DNA of 33,561 nucleotides from Candidatus Krumholzibacteriia bacterium. Lineage in GTDB: Bacteria; Krumholzibacteriota; Krumholzibacteriia; LZORAL124-64-63. Location of the stretch: contig JANTFX010000025.1 of the NCBI GenBank assembly GCA_024763215.1, positions 1 to 33,561 on the forward strand. Reading direction: 5' to 3'. The position numbers and the translations under genes were made by a program. The notes beneath the pieces were generated by a model. That model had not been told where the DNA came from and did not search any database. It saw nothing but the letters and a program-made list of their open reading frames with translations. Each line of letters begins with the position of its first letter. Within the stretch, counting starts at the first letter, position 1. Shown in pieces: positions 16,739-24,707 of this stretch.

Positions 16739-17920
16739 ATGGCGTACTCACCTGGACAGGACATCGTGGTGCACCCCGGAGCGGAAGTGCTGACCGACGG
16801 CGAGGTGCGGCGTCTGCAGGCCTTGCAGGCGTTCAACGCCAAGCTGGTGTGCATGACGGTGGACGAATCCTCTTACGAGGAGGTCGTCCGGGGTGTCCAC
16901 CGGGTTCTGGGGTACGATGCCTGCGCCCTGTTCCTGCAGGACCGGCAGGGTGACCATCTGGTGCTCAAGGCGGCCGTGGGCTACCCGGGGATCGAGCCGG
17001 GGCTGCGTATCGCATGCGATGATCCGACCAGCGCCCACGCCCAGGCCTTCAGCGAGGAATACCTGGTCAACATCGACGACCTGTTCACCGCCGGCGGCTG
17101 CAAGACCCTGGACGGTGAGTTCGGCAGCAACCTGATCATGCCCATCAGCGGCAACCACGGTCCGGTGGGCGTGTTCGATTTCGGCAGCCGGCAGCCCGGA
17201 ACTTTCGATCAGCGCGAGATCAGCATGTGCAGCATGCTGGTGGACCAGATGGCTTTCTCCCTGGAAAACCTGCGCCTGGTGGGCGAGCTGAGCAGCAGCC
17301 GGGACGCCGTGATCCGCGGGATGGCGTTGCTGGCCGAGATCCGGGACAGCCACATCAAGGGCCACCTCGACCGGATCTGCGCCTATTCCCGTTATCTGGC
17401 CGAAAGCATCCAGGACCGGCCGGGATACAGGGAAGTATCACCTGCTTTCATCGAGATGATCACGCGTGCGGCGGCGCTGCACGACGTGGGCAAGGTGGGC
17501 ATCCCCGACGCCATCCTGCTCAAACCCGGAAAACTGACGGCGGAGGAATTCGAGGTCATGCGCTCCCACGCGACCGTGGGGTCGGATCTGCTCGAGGGCC
17601 TGATGCATGACTACGGGCATTACGGCATGATCCTCATGGGGAAGGAAGTGGCCCGCCACCACCACGAATGGTGGGACGGCAACGGCTATCCCGACGGCAT
17701 TTCCGGGACGGAAATCCCCCTGGCGGCGCGCATCGTGGCCATCGCCGACGTGTACGACGCCCTGACCAGCAAGCGGGTGTACAAGGAGGCCTGGAACTTC
17801 GAGGAGACGGCGTCCGAGATGCGCGCCAAATCCGGAAGCCAGTTCGACCCCGAGCTGCTGGAGATCTTCCTGCAATGGCCGCGCAACCTGGAGAAGATCC
17901 GCCGCACCTACCCCGACTAG
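16739..17920 (+). CDS. GAF-domain HD-GYP phosphodiesterase
   Basis: A 393-aa cytoplasmic signalling protein. Residues about 30-175 form a GAF sensor (SYEEVVRGVHRVLGYDACAL, then NLIMPISGNHGPVGVFDFGS). Residues about 190-385 form an HD-GYP domain with HDVGK (248-252), RHHHEWWDGNGYPDG and IVAIADVYDALTSKR, so all metal-binding and GYP residues are intact. HD-GYP enzymes hydrolyse c-di-GMP, and some act on cyclic GMP-AMP. The GAF ligand is unknown and there is no receiver domain. AGGAAAGGG is just upstream of the ATG. The gene is convergent with the NFACT gene and the two TAG stops overlap within CTAG (17917-17920). A PilZ protein at 32234-32578 suggests c-di-GMP is used in this cell. Confidence 0.93.
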   Translation: MAYSPGQDIVVHPGAEVLTDGEVRRLQALQAFNAKLVCMTVDESSYEEVVRGVHRVLGYDACALFLQDRQGDHLVLKAAVGYPGIEPGLRIACDDPTSAHAQAFSEEYLVNIDDLFTAGGCKTLDGEFGSNLIMPISGNHGPVGVFDFGSRQPGTFDQREISMCSMLVDQMAFSLENLRLVGELSSSRDAVIRGMALLAEIRDSHIKGHLDRICAYSRYLAESIQDRPGYREVSPAFIEMITRAAALHDVGKVGIPDAILLKPGKLTAEEFEVMRSHATVGSDLLEGLMHDYGHYGMILMGKEVARHHHEWWDGNGYPDGISGTEIPLAARIVAIADVYDALTSKRVYKEAWNFEETASEMRAKSGSQFDPELLEIFLQWPRNLEKIRRTYPD

Positions 17921-19359
17921 CAAGCCTCGACATCCGCCCCGATTCCCGGCGCCACCATGATGGTTTTTTCACGCAGGCAGACCGCCAGGCCCGGTGCGCC
18001 CTTGCGGGGTTTGCGCACGTAGCGCCGCTCGGTCCAGACCACCGGCACCAGGCCTGCGTGCCTGGCCTTGCTGTGCAGGGCGGCCAGGGCGGCGGCCTTG
18101 GCGATGATCCGGCGCGGCACCTGGTCCGGCCGGCGGTCGGTGCGCAGGATCACGTGGCTGCCGGCGACACCCTGGGCGTGCAGCCAGATGTCCTTGAGAT
18201 GGCTGGCCCGGTGGGTCAGCTCGTCGTTCTCATGGTTGTTGCGCCCGACCCACACCTCCCAGCGGTTTTCCACCAGATAGCGCCGGAAGGGCCGGGCTGG
18301 CTGTTCCGGACCGTAGGGGGAGCGCCCGGGGCGCCGGCCGGCCGGTGCCGGCATCAGATCGGGATGTTCACGGCTCCACGCGATGAGATCGGCGAGGATG
18401 GCCAGCGGCTCCCGTTCCCCGGCCTGCAGCTCTTCCAGCCGGGCGGTCATCTCGTCCGCCCGGGCCATCTGCAGCCGGGCCTGGTCCAGCCGGTCCCGGA
18501 TGATCTGCCGGCCCTTGTCTGCCTTGGCGGCACGCTTGAACCAGGCCGCCAGGTTCGCCGCCGGGCTCAGGGCCGGATCCAGGGGGATGTCCAGGGGGGT
18601 GCCGTCGAGCACGTCGGGGGTTTCCAGACGGTCCTGGCCGGGGCGGATGAGGTGCAGCCGGGCCGCCAGGGTCTCGGCTTTGCGCCGGAACTCCCGGCCG
18701 CGGTCCGCCTCGGCCAGGTCCCGGGCCAGATTCTCCACCAGCCGGGCCGCGGATTGCCTTCTGCGGCGCAGGCTCGCGGACAGCGTCCGGGCCAGATCAT
18801 CGGCGAGGTATCGGGCCAGCCGTCCCATGGCCTGGTGGGGGGCCGTTGCACCGGGCGCCGCCACCGACTCCGGCGCCAGGTCCCGAGGACCGGGCGTCCG
18901 CGTCAGGACCGCATGGGGGGGGCGGTGGTCGGCCCACATAAGGACATCCTGGTCATCGAGCAGGACGAGGTTGCCCCTGGCGCCGAAGACCTGGTGCAGC
19001 AGGGTCCGCCGGCGGCCGTCGGGGGAACTCAGGTGCAAAACGGCGACCCGGTCGTCCCGCATGGCCCGGCAGGTCGCCAGGGTGTGGCCGGCGAGGAGGG
19101 AAACCAGGGGATGGTCCCGGCGCGGCTTCATCATGGCGTGCACGGGCCCGGGCAGCTTGCCGGACCACAGCACGCCCAGTCGGCAGCCGGGTCGGCAGAC
19201 CAGCAACAGCGAAAGGCGGTCCTGCCCGGCCAGCAACAGGCGCACCCAGCCCGGTCCGGCCAGGACCCCGTGCAGAGCGCGACCGCCTGCGGCCTCCGTC
19301 CAGGCGGTGCAACAGGCCCGAAGTTGGTCGTGGCTGCGGTTCTGGTCGGAGGTGTCCAT
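17917..19359 (-). CDS. NFACT-family protein (RqcH/FbpA-like), short form
   Basis: NFACT proteins bind the large ribosomal subunit and peptidyl-tRNA; RqcH adds C-terminal alanine tails to stalled chains in ribosome quality control. The N-terminal NFACT-N-like domain (about 1-150) keeps an Asp-Arg pair (D103-R104 in RDDRVAVLHL), the position needed for tailing in B. subtilis RqcH. A helical, coiled-coil-like middle (RRRRQSAARLVENLARDLA and onward) follows. The C-terminal NFACT-R (DUF814) domain has ENRWEVWVGRNNHENDELTH, DIWLHAQGVAGSHVILR and a final EKTIMVAPG. At 480 aa it is shorter than the usual 550-600, mainly in the N-terminal domain. The start at 19359 follows the upstream gene's stop by 2 bp. 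The family is certain; tailing activity is inferred. Confidence 0.88.
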   Translation of the reverse strand: MDTSDQNRSHDQLRACCTAWTEAAGGRALHGVLAGPGWVRLLLAGQDRLSLLLVCRPGCRLGVLWSGKLPGPVHAMMKPRRDHPLVSLLAGHTLATCRAMRDDRVAVLHLSSPDGRRRTLLHQVFGARGNLVLLDDQDVLMWADHRPPHAVLTRTPGPRDLAPESVAAPGATAPHQAMGRLARYLADDLARTLSASLRRRRQSAARLVENLARDLAEADRGREFRRKAETLAARLHLIRPGQDRLETPDVLDGTPLDIPLDPALSPAANLAAWFKRAAKADKGRQIIRDRLDQARLQMARADEMTARLEELQAGEREPLAILADLIAWSREHPDLMPAPAGRRPGRSPYGPEQPARPFRRYLVENRWEVWVGRNNHENDELTHRASHLKDIWLHAQGVAGSHVILRTDRRPDQVPRRIIAKAAALAALHSKARHAGLVPVVWTERRYVRKPRKGAPGLAVCLREKTIMVAPGIGADVEAC

Positions 19360-19361
19360 GC

Positions 19362-19844
19362 TCAAAACAGGGAGTAGCCCAAGGTGAGCTTGAAATCCGG
19401 GCTGTCGACGAGGCCCAGGCGGATCTCCCCCAGAGCGGTGTGGCCGTTGTCCAGCTGCCTGGACAGGCCCAGCAGACCGCTGAGACCCAGGTCGGTGCCG
19501 GTGCCCCCAACGGGGCCGTCGACCACGTTGAAGGAAAGGCTGCCGCCGCCGTACATCTCCCAGGGGCGGCTGACCAGCTCGGCGGAGCGGTAGATCAGAT
19601 CCCCGTTGAAGGTCACGACGGTGAAATCGTCGCCCAGGCCCACCTCCACACCCGGCACCAGAGCGATATCGGGGGCCAGCTCCCCCCAGTCCGAGTGGAT
19701 CCCGAAGTGGAACTGGTTGATCGATCCCCAGGAAGTGTATCCGGCCCTGACCCCCAGGGGGTGGTCCAGCGCCCGGGCGCCGGTCGGTCGGCCGGCCAGG
19801 GCCACGGCCAGCACCACCAGGGCGCAGGCGATTTTCCTTGTCAT
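19362..19844 (-). CDS. Small exported protein, probable outer-membrane beta-barrel
   Basis: A 160-aa protein with a signal peptide (MTRKIACALVVLAVALAGRP, cleavage near ARA-LD). The mature part has alternating hydrophobic and polar residues and many Gly/Asp turns, such as IALVPGVEVGLGDDFTVVTF, GGSLSFNVVDGPVGGTG and GLVDSPDFKLTLGYSLF. The final aromatic Phe is typical of barrel proteins recognised by the BAM complex. No named family was recognised; it could be a small outer-membrane porin-like or structural protein. The start has AAGGAGG (19854-19860) 9 nt upstream. It is the first gene of a minus-strand pair with the NFACT gene, separated by 2 bp. The promoter must lie in 19845-20050, shared divergently with yicC. 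Confidence 0.65.
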   Translation of the reverse strand: MTRKIACALVVLAVALAGRPTGARALDHPLGVRAGYTSWGSINQFHFGIHSDWGELAPDIALVPGVEVGLGDDFTVVTFNGDLIYRSAELVSRPWEMYGGGSLSFNVVDGPVGGTGTDLGLSGLLGLSRQLDNGHTALGEIRLGLVDSPDFKLTLGYSLF

Positions 19845-19970
19845 GGCATCGGTCCTCCTTGCTGCGGATCCATGGAAACGGGGGCAACGTAACCCATACG
19901 CCGCGCAGGAGCAACGGTTCCGGCGGGGCCTGGCACCAGCAGGGCGGCATCCGGCCGCCCGAGGCCGTCC

Positions 19971-19999
19971 TTGCCGTGGCCGCCTGCAACCCCTAAACT
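19971..19999 (+). promoter_or_regulatory. Candidate sigma-70 promoter for yicC-gmk
   Basis: TTGCCG (19971-19976) and TAAACT (19994-19999) are 17 bp apart, each matching four of six consensus bases. The predicted start near 20006 leaves a leader of about 45 nt before yicC. Confidence 0.5.
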
Positions 20000-20050
20000 A
20001 GCCGCACTCCGCCATCGGGGCGGCAATTTCCGGCCAACGGGAGGATGACC

Positions 20051-20932
20051 ATGCTCAGCATGACGGGTTTCGGTAGCGGCGAGGGGCGCCGCGGCGCCAT
20101 CACCGTGACGGTTGAATTGCGCGCGGTGAATCACCGCTTCCTGGACGTCAGCCTGCGCCTGCCCGGCCCTTTGGCGGCCTTCGAGATCGATATCCGCAAG
20201 TTCCTGAAGGACCATGTGTCCCGCGGGAGGGTGACCGTGGCGGTCCAGCTGGCGGTGGATAATGCTGGGGCCGCCTCGTCCCTGGATGCGGTGCGGCTGG
20301 AGCAGGCCGTCAACATGCTCAAGGCCGCCGCGGCCCGTCTGGAGCAGGAGACCGGCCAGCCCCACCCCCTGACCCTGCACGAGTTGGTGGCGGTGCCGGA
20401 TCTCTTCCGGCCCGACGATTCGGGCCTGCAGCCGGAGGACCTCAAGGCGGCCCTGATGGAGGCCCTGGAAGCCGCGCACACCGCCCTGCAGCAGATGAAG
20501 CAGGCCGAGGGCGATGCCCTGGTGGCCGAGATGAACCAGCGGCTGGACACCCTGCAGGGGCAACTGGCCCAGGTCGAGCAGCTGGCGCCCGGGGCGGCGG
20601 TGGAGATCAAGGCCCGCCTGGAGCAGCGGCTGGCCGAGATCCTGGACGCCCAGCTCGAACCCCAGCGCCTGGCCCAGGAAGTGGCCCTGCTGGCGGACAA
20701 GGCCAACATCAACGAGGAATGCGAGCGGCTGGGCATCCACATCGAGGCCTACCGCAAGACCCTGCAGGAAGGCGGCCAGGTGGCCAAGCGCTTGAACTTC
20801 CTGCTGCAGGAGATGCACCGCGAGGTCAACACCATGGGCAGCAAGACCAACCTGATGGAAATCACCCAGGCGGTGATCGCCATGAAGGACGAGGTCGAGT
20901 CCCTGCGCGAGCAGATCCAGAACCTGGAATAG
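20051..20932 (+). CDS. yicC: YicC-family endoribonuclease
   Basis: The protein begins with the family signature SMTGFGSGEG and has VELRAVNHRFLDVSLRLP near the N-terminus and the C-terminal DUF1732 block GSKTNLMEITQAVIAMKDEV with a closing Glu-rich helix. YicC proteins are metal-dependent endoribonucleases; in E. coli YicC acts on RyhB RNA. The middle (about 130-215) is helical with coiled-coil character. The start at 20051 is preferred because GGGAGG (20039-20044) is 6 nt upstream; it abuts the ATG at 20045, which would add two residues. yicC directly before gmk is a widespread arrangement. Nine bases separate the two. Confidence 0.93.
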   Translation: MLSMTGFGSGEGRRGAITVTVELRAVNHRFLDVSLRLPGPLAAFEIDIRKFLKDHVSRGRVTVAVQLAVDNAGAASSLDAVRLEQAVNMLKAAAARLEQETGQPHPLTLHELVAVPDLFRPDDSGLQPEDLKAALMEALEAAHTALQQMKQAEGDALVAEMNQRLDTLQGQLAQVEQLAPGAAVEIKARLEQRLAEILDAQLEPQRLAQEVALLADKANINEECERLGIHIEAYRKTLQEGGQVAKRLNFLLQEMHREVNTMGSKTNLMEITQAVIAMKDEVESLREQIQNLE

Positions 20933-20941
20933 GAGATTGGA

Positions 20942-21526
20942 GTGATCATCCTGATCACCGGCCCGTCGGGCGCGGGCAAGAGCAGCTTCATCCACGAGCT
21001 GATGGCGCAGGAGCCGCGCCTGGGGTTTTCCGTTTCCACCACCACCAGGCCCATGCGTCCGGGCGAGGCCGACGGCCGCGACTACGATTTCGTGGACGAC
21101 GACGAGTTCGACCGCCTGTTGGCCGAGGACGCCTTCGTCGAGTGGGCCCCGGTCCACGGGCGCCGCTACGGCACCACCCGGCGGCGGCTGGACGAACTGA
21201 CCGGGGCCGGCCGCATCCCCGTGCTGGACATCGACGTGCAGGGCGGGGTCCAGGTGCTGGAGCGGTTCGGGCAGGAGATGGTGTCGGTATTCCTTTTCCC
21301 CCCCTCGTGGGAGGAGCTGGAGCGGCGCCTGCGCTCCCGCGGCACCGATGCCGACGAGGCCATAGCCAGGCGTCTGCAGACGGCCCGCCACGAGGTGACC
21401 TTCGCACCGCGCTACCGCTACTGGATCGTCAACGATGACCTGCAGGAGGCCGTGGGGAAGATGCGCGCGGTCATCACGGCCGAGGAATGCCGGGCCGAAA
21501 ACATGGGGCTGCCGCCCCTGCCCTGA
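20942..21526 (+). CDS. gmk: Guanylate kinase
   Basis: Phosphorylates GMP to GDP with ATP. The P-loop GPSGAGKSS is at residues 8-16, followed by the GMP-binding block STTTRPMRPGEADGRDYDFV, with Ser, Arg and Tyr residues of the family. VLDIDVQGGVQVLERF and the lid region RLRSRGTDADEAIARRL are intact. Length 194 aa is normal. The GTG start at 20942 has AGGAG 6 nt upstream, overlapping the yicC stop. Usually gmk runs straight into rpoZ; here an RRM gene with its own promoter and terminator stands between them. Confidence 0.96.
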   Translation: MIILITGPSGAGKSSFIHELMAQEPRLGFSVSTTTRPMRPGEADGRDYDFVDDDEFDRLLAEDAFVEWAPVHGRRYGTTRRRLDELTGAGRIPVLDIDVQGGVQVLERFGQEMVSVFLFPPSWEELERRLRSRGTDADEAIARRLQTARHEVTFAPRYRYWIVNDDLQEAVGKMRAVITAEECRAENMGLPPLP

Positions 21527-21560
21527 CCGGCCCCGCGCCGATGGTCCTGATATTGTTTTC

Positions 21561-21589
21561 TTGACAACAGGAATCATTGCAACTATATT
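21561..21589 (+). promoter_or_regulatory. Strong sigma-70 promoter for the RRM gene
   Basis: A perfect -35 TTGACA (21561-21566) and TATATT (21584-21589, five of six) are exactly 17 bp apart, the best housekeeping promoter seen in the window. Transcription should start near 21596. Confidence 0.8.
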
Positions 21590-21595
21590 GCTCCC

Positions 21596-21760
21596 ACATC
21601 CGGTGAAAACCGGAGTACCTGCCCTCTGTCTACGTTTCGATTCTGATTCCCGTGGACAAAACAAATAGGGCCCCTTGGAGCACAGGGGATGGCGCTGGAA
21701 CAAGCCGGCGGTCCGATGTGCTCTGACCAAGCCGGAATGCCGGCAACAGGAGACAAGATT
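21596..21760 (+). promoter_or_regulatory. Structured 5' leader of the RRM gene
   Basis: The predicted leader of about 165 nt holds three hairpins: TCCGGT-GAAA-ACCGGA (21599-21614) at the very 5' end with a GNRA tetraloop, CCCCT/AGGGG (21671-21675 with 21684-21688), and GCCGG-AATG-CCGGC (21731-21744) ending 3 nt before the ribosome site AGGAG (21748-21752). Bacterial RRM genes are often cold-regulated, so a temperature- or protein-responsive leader is plausible, but this is inference. Confidence 0.5.
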
Positions 21761-22054
21761 TTGAAGAAACTGTACGTGGGCAACCTGCCCTTCAGCGCGA
21801 CCGAGGACGAAGTGACCCAGATGTTCGGTGAGCACGGAACCGTGCACTCCGTTGCGCTGATCAACGACCGCGAGACCGGTCGTCCCCGAGGCTTCGGCTT
21901 CATCGAGGTGGACGACGATGCCATGCAGGGCATGATTTCCGCCCTGGACGGCAAGGAGATGGGCGGCCGCGCGCTGCGCGTCAACGAGGCCCAGGACCGT
22001 CCCCGCCGCACCGGCGGTGGTGGTGGCGGCTACGGCGGCGGCGATCGCTGGTAG
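21761..22054 (+). CDS. Small RRM-type RNA-binding protein with Gly-rich tail
   Basis: A single RNA recognition motif of about 80 residues with RNP2 LYVGNL at the start and RNP1 RGFGFIEV in the middle, both with their aromatic RNA-stacking residues. A Gly-rich tail (TGGGGGGYGGGDRW) follows. Such proteins occur in cyanobacteria and many other bacteria and act as RNA chaperones, often in the cold. The TTG at 21761 is the best start: AGGAG lies 8 nt upstream and the RRM begins at once (KKLYVGNLPFS). In-frame ATGs at 21716 and 21737 would add unstructured residues. It has its own near-consensus promoter and terminator, so it is a separate transcription unit set within the gmk-rpoZ region. Confidence 0.92.
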   Translation: MKKLYVGNLPFSATEDEVTQMFGEHGTVHSVALINDRETGRPRGFGFIEVDDDAMQGMISALDGKEMGGRALRVNEAQDRPRRTGGGGGGYGGGDRW

Positions 22055-22083
22055 GTTTGTCTTTCAGCCCACGGGTTGATCGG

Positions 22084-22118
22084 ACCCCCGCCGTCTCGGA
22101 AGAGGCGGTGGGGGTTTT
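22084..22118 (+). terminator. Strong intrinsic terminator of the RRM gene
   Basis: A 14-bp stem runs from ACCCCCGCCGTCTC (22084-22097) to GAGGCGGTGGGGGT (22102-22115), allowing two G-U pairs. The loop is GGAA (22098-22101), a GNRA tetraloop, and TTTT (22115-22118) then CGTTT follow. Confidence 0.92.
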
Positions 22119-22176
22119 CGTTTCCGCACCCCTTCCCTGAACCCGACCGCCCAGGGCGCGGATCAAGGCCTCGGCC

Positions 22177-22204
22177 TTGCATTTTTCCCTCGATCCGCTA
22201 TAGT
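22177..22204 (+). promoter_or_regulatory. Candidate sigma-70 promoter for rpoZ
   Basis: TTGCAT (22177-22182) and TATAGT (22199-22204, five of six) are 16 bp apart. It follows the RRM terminator and precedes rpoZ by 80 bp, so rpoZ, coaBC and the genes after them can be expressed without read-through. Confidence 0.65.
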
Positions 22205-22284
22205 TTAGCGGTTGCAAAAGGCGTGGCCGGGGACCGGGTAGTTCCCGCCGTGCATCGTTTTCCCCTGATCGCGAGGCAAGCCGT

Positions 22285-22524
22285 ATGACCTATATTCCGC
22301 GCAACAAGGTGACCGACCTGATCCCGAACAAGTTCCAGGCCATCAAGATCGCGGCCCTGGAGGCCCGCCGTCTGAACGAACGGGCCCTGACCTTCAACGT
22401 GTCGGTGCCGGGCAAAATCACCACCCTGGCCGTCAAGCGGTTGATGGAAGGCAAGGTCGAGTATTACGACGCCAAGGAACGTGCCCGCCTGATGCGCCTG
22501 GAAAGGGAGCAGGAACAGGAGTAG
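22285..22524 (+). CDS. rpoZ: RNA polymerase omega subunit
   Basis: A 79-aa omega subunit, which helps assemble beta-prime into core RNA polymerase and, in many bacteria, forms part of a ppGpp site. The helical core NKFQAIKIAALEARRLNE matches the conserved omega block with the usual Ala and Arg residues. The C-terminus is charged and Glu-rich. It sits between gmk and coaBC as in many genomes and ends 3 bp before coaBC. No strong ribosome site was seen beyond GCGAGG about 11 nt before the ATG. Confidence 0.9.
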   Translation: MTYIPRNKVTDLIPNKFQAIKIAALEARRLNERALTFNVSVPGKITTLAVKRLMEGKVEYYDAKERARLMRLEREQEQE

Positions 22525-22527
22525 CCC

Positions 22528-23799
22528 ATGGCCACCGACTCTCCGGCCTCTTTTCGGGTGTTGTTGATGGTCACCGGCGGCATCGCCGCATACAAGAGCT
22601 GTTTTCTGGCCCGCCTGCTGCAGCAGGCGGGCTTTGCCGTCAAGGCGGCCATGACCCCCGCGGCCACGCGTTTCGTGGGGCCGGTGACGCTGCAGGCCCT
22701 GACCGGCCATCCTGTGGCCACTGACCTGTGGGGCGAGGGGCAGAGCGAACCGCTGGACCATATCGAATACGCCCGCTGGGCCGATGTGGTCGTGGTGGCC
22801 CCGGCCACCGCCGACATCCTGGCCAAGGCCGCCTGCGGTATCGCCGACGACATGGTCTCGACCCTGCTGCTGGCCTGCGATGGCCCGCTGCTCATGGCCC
22901 CGGCCATGAACGACGCCATGTGGGCCCATCCCGCCGTCCAGGCCAACGTCGCGACCCTTGCCGGGCGGGGCGTGGAGATGGTAGGGCCCGGCAGCGGCCA
23001 TCTGGCCTGCGGCACCACCGCCCCCGGACGCATGAGCGAACCCGAGGAGATCCTCGCGGCTGTCCGCAGGATCGTCGCGGATTTGCCGTCCGAGGCCCGG
23101 GCTGTGGGAACGGAGGCCGCAGCCGCGCAGGACTACTGGCGGGGGCGTCGCGTGGTCATCACCGCCGGGCCCACCCATGAGCCCATCGATCCGGTGCGCT
23201 ACATCGCCAACCACAGCACCGGGCACATGGGCTTCGCCCTGGCCGGAGAGGCTGCGCGCAGGGGGGCGGTGGTGACGCTGATCTGCGGCCCTGTGGAGCT
23301 GCCGGTTCCCCGCGGCCTGGCGAAGGTGCAGCGGGTCACCACGGCCCGGGAAATGGCCGCGGCGGTGACCGAGGCCCTGTCCGCGGATCCCCAGTGGCTG
23401 GTCATGGCCGCCGCGGTGGCCGATTTCGCCCCCGAAACCCCGGCGGCCGGCAAGATCAAGAAGGAAGAGCTGGGTACGGGGTGGTCCCTGCAGATGCGGC
23501 GCAACCCGGACATCCTGGGGGAGATCGTGCCCGCCCACGCCCCGGCCGGCCTGAAGGTCGTGGGCTTCGCCCTGGAAACGTCCGAGGTGCAGGAGCGGGC
23601 GCTGGCCAAGTTGCAGGCCAAGAACATGGATTTCATCGTGGCCAACAATCCCACCGCGGAAGGTTCCGGTTTCGGCGCCGTGGACCACGAGGTCCTGCTG
23701 CTCGACGGCACCGGCGTGATCTGGCGGAGCGCCTCCCTGCCCAAGCCCGAACTGGCCGCGCTGCTGCTGCAGAAGCTGGCGGCGGCGGAGGTTTCATGA
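22528..23799 (+). CDS. coaBC: Bifunctional CoaBC: phosphopantothenoylcysteine synthetase/decarboxylase
   Basis: Two steps of coenzyme A synthesis. The N-terminal flavin-dependent CoaC half (about 1-190) has TGGIAAYKS, the catalytic His78 (DHIEYARWAD), PAMNDAMW (125-132) and Cys161 in GHLACG. The C-terminal CoaB half begins VITAGPTHEPIDPVRYIAN, with NHSTGHMG where most relatives have a Lys (GKMG), followed by AAAVADFAPE and the KIKK loop. The Lys-to-His change in the nucleotide-binding turn is unusual but the remaining active-site residues are intact. Length 423 aa is normal. Its stop overlaps the next gene by ATGA. Confidence 0.95.
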   Translation: MATDSPASFRVLLMVTGGIAAYKSCFLARLLQQAGFAVKAAMTPAATRFVGPVTLQALTGHPVATDLWGEGQSEPLDHIEYARWADVVVVAPATADILAKAACGIADDMVSTLLLACDGPLLMAPAMNDAMWAHPAVQANVATLAGRGVEMVGPGSGHLACGTTAPGRMSEPEEILAAVRRIVADLPSEARAVGTEAAAAQDYWRGRRVVITAGPTHEPIDPVRYIANHSTGHMGFALAGEAARRGAVVTLICGPVELPVPRGLAKVQRVTTAREMAAAVTEALSADPQWLVMAAAVADFAPETPAAGKIKKEELGTGWSLQMRRNPDILGEIVPAHAPAGLKVVGFALETSEVQERALAKLQAKNMDFIVANNPTAEGSGFGAVDHEVLLLDGTGVIWRSASLPKPELAALLLQKLAAAEVS

Positions 23800-24707
23800 G
23801 CCGGCCCGAGGCATACGCCGGGCTGGTCGCCGACCTGCTGAAATGGCTGCGTCAGAACGACACGCCGGCCGGCCGCTGGTACTGGGATGAAGGTGCACCT
23901 GCGACCCCGGCCGGCCCCGGGCCTGCGGCGTCGGCCCCTGTCGCCCCCTCATCAGCGCCTGCGGTGGCTCCTGCGGCCGAGACGCCGCCGGAAAAAGAGG
24001 ATCCCTTCGCCGCCGAGCTGCGGGATTTCGTGGCCCGGGCCATGGACAGCATCGCCGCTCATGCCGCCGACGACGGGCTGCTGGCCGGGTTGCCGGCAGC
24101 CGAGCCGGCTCCCGATCCCGCCGAGGCCCTGGCGTCATTGCGGACCGAAGTCCTGTCCTGCACCGCCTGCGGTCTGCATGACGGCCGCCACAACGTCGTT
24201 TTCGGAGCCGGTAGCCCGCGGGCCGACCTGGTCATCGTGGGTGAAGCTCCCGGCCGGGACGAGGACCTGCAGGGCGAGCCCTTCGTGGGCCGCAGCGGCC
24301 AGCTGTTGACGAAGATCCTGGCCGCCATCGGCCTGGCCCGCGAGGATGTATTCATCTGCAACATCCTCAAGTGCCGTCCCCCCCGGAACCGCGACCCCTT
24401 GCCGCCGGAGGTGCTGGCCTGCGAGCCCCACCTGACGCGGCAGTTGTCCATCATCCGGCCGCGGGTGATCTGTTGCCTGGGCCGTGTGGCGGCCCAGACC
24501 CTGCTGGGCACTTCCGTTTCCCTGGGGCGCCTGCGCGGAGGGGTGAACTTCTACCGGGATATTCCCGTGGTGGTGACCTATCATCCGGCCTACCTGTTGC
24601 GGAACCCCGCGGCCAAGCGGGACACCTGGAACGATGTGCGCAAGCTGAAGGCCTTGCTGGACGCCCTAGCCGCCGCCCCGACCGGAGGAGCCCCCGACCA
24701 TGCCTGA
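23796..24707 (+). CDS. Uracil-DNA glycosylase, family 4 ([4Fe-4S])
   Basis: Removes uracil from DNA in base excision repair. The catalytic block GEAPGRDEDLQGEPFVG begins at residue 149 and carries the family-4 motif. Four cysteines, C122 and C125 (SCTACGLHD), C193 (LKCRPPRN) and C209 (LACEPHL), match the iron-sulfur cluster spacing. The late motif HPAYLLRNP is intact. Residues about 30-115 form a Pro/Ala-rich, probably disordered N-terminal extension that is longer than in thermophilic relatives and resembles extensions linked to replication or polymerase contacts. The start at 23796 (ATGA with coaBC) is chosen because upstream codons lie inside coaBC. It overlaps the regulator gene by 8 bp. 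Confidence 0.9.
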   Translation: MSRPEAYAGLVADLLKWLRQNDTPAGRWYWDEGAPATPAGPGPAASAPVAPSSAPAVAPAAETPPEKEDPFAAELRDFVARAMDSIAAHAADDGLLAGLPAAEPAPDPAEALASLRTEVLSCTACGLHDGRHNVVFGAGSPRADLVIVGEAPGRDEDLQGEPFVGRSGQLLTKILAAIGLAREDVFICNILKCRPPRNRDPLPPEVLACEPHLTRQLSIIRPRVICCLGRVAAQTLLGTSVSLGRLRGGVNFYRDIPVVVTYHPAYLLRNPAAKRDTWNDVRKLKALLDALAAAPTGGAPDHA

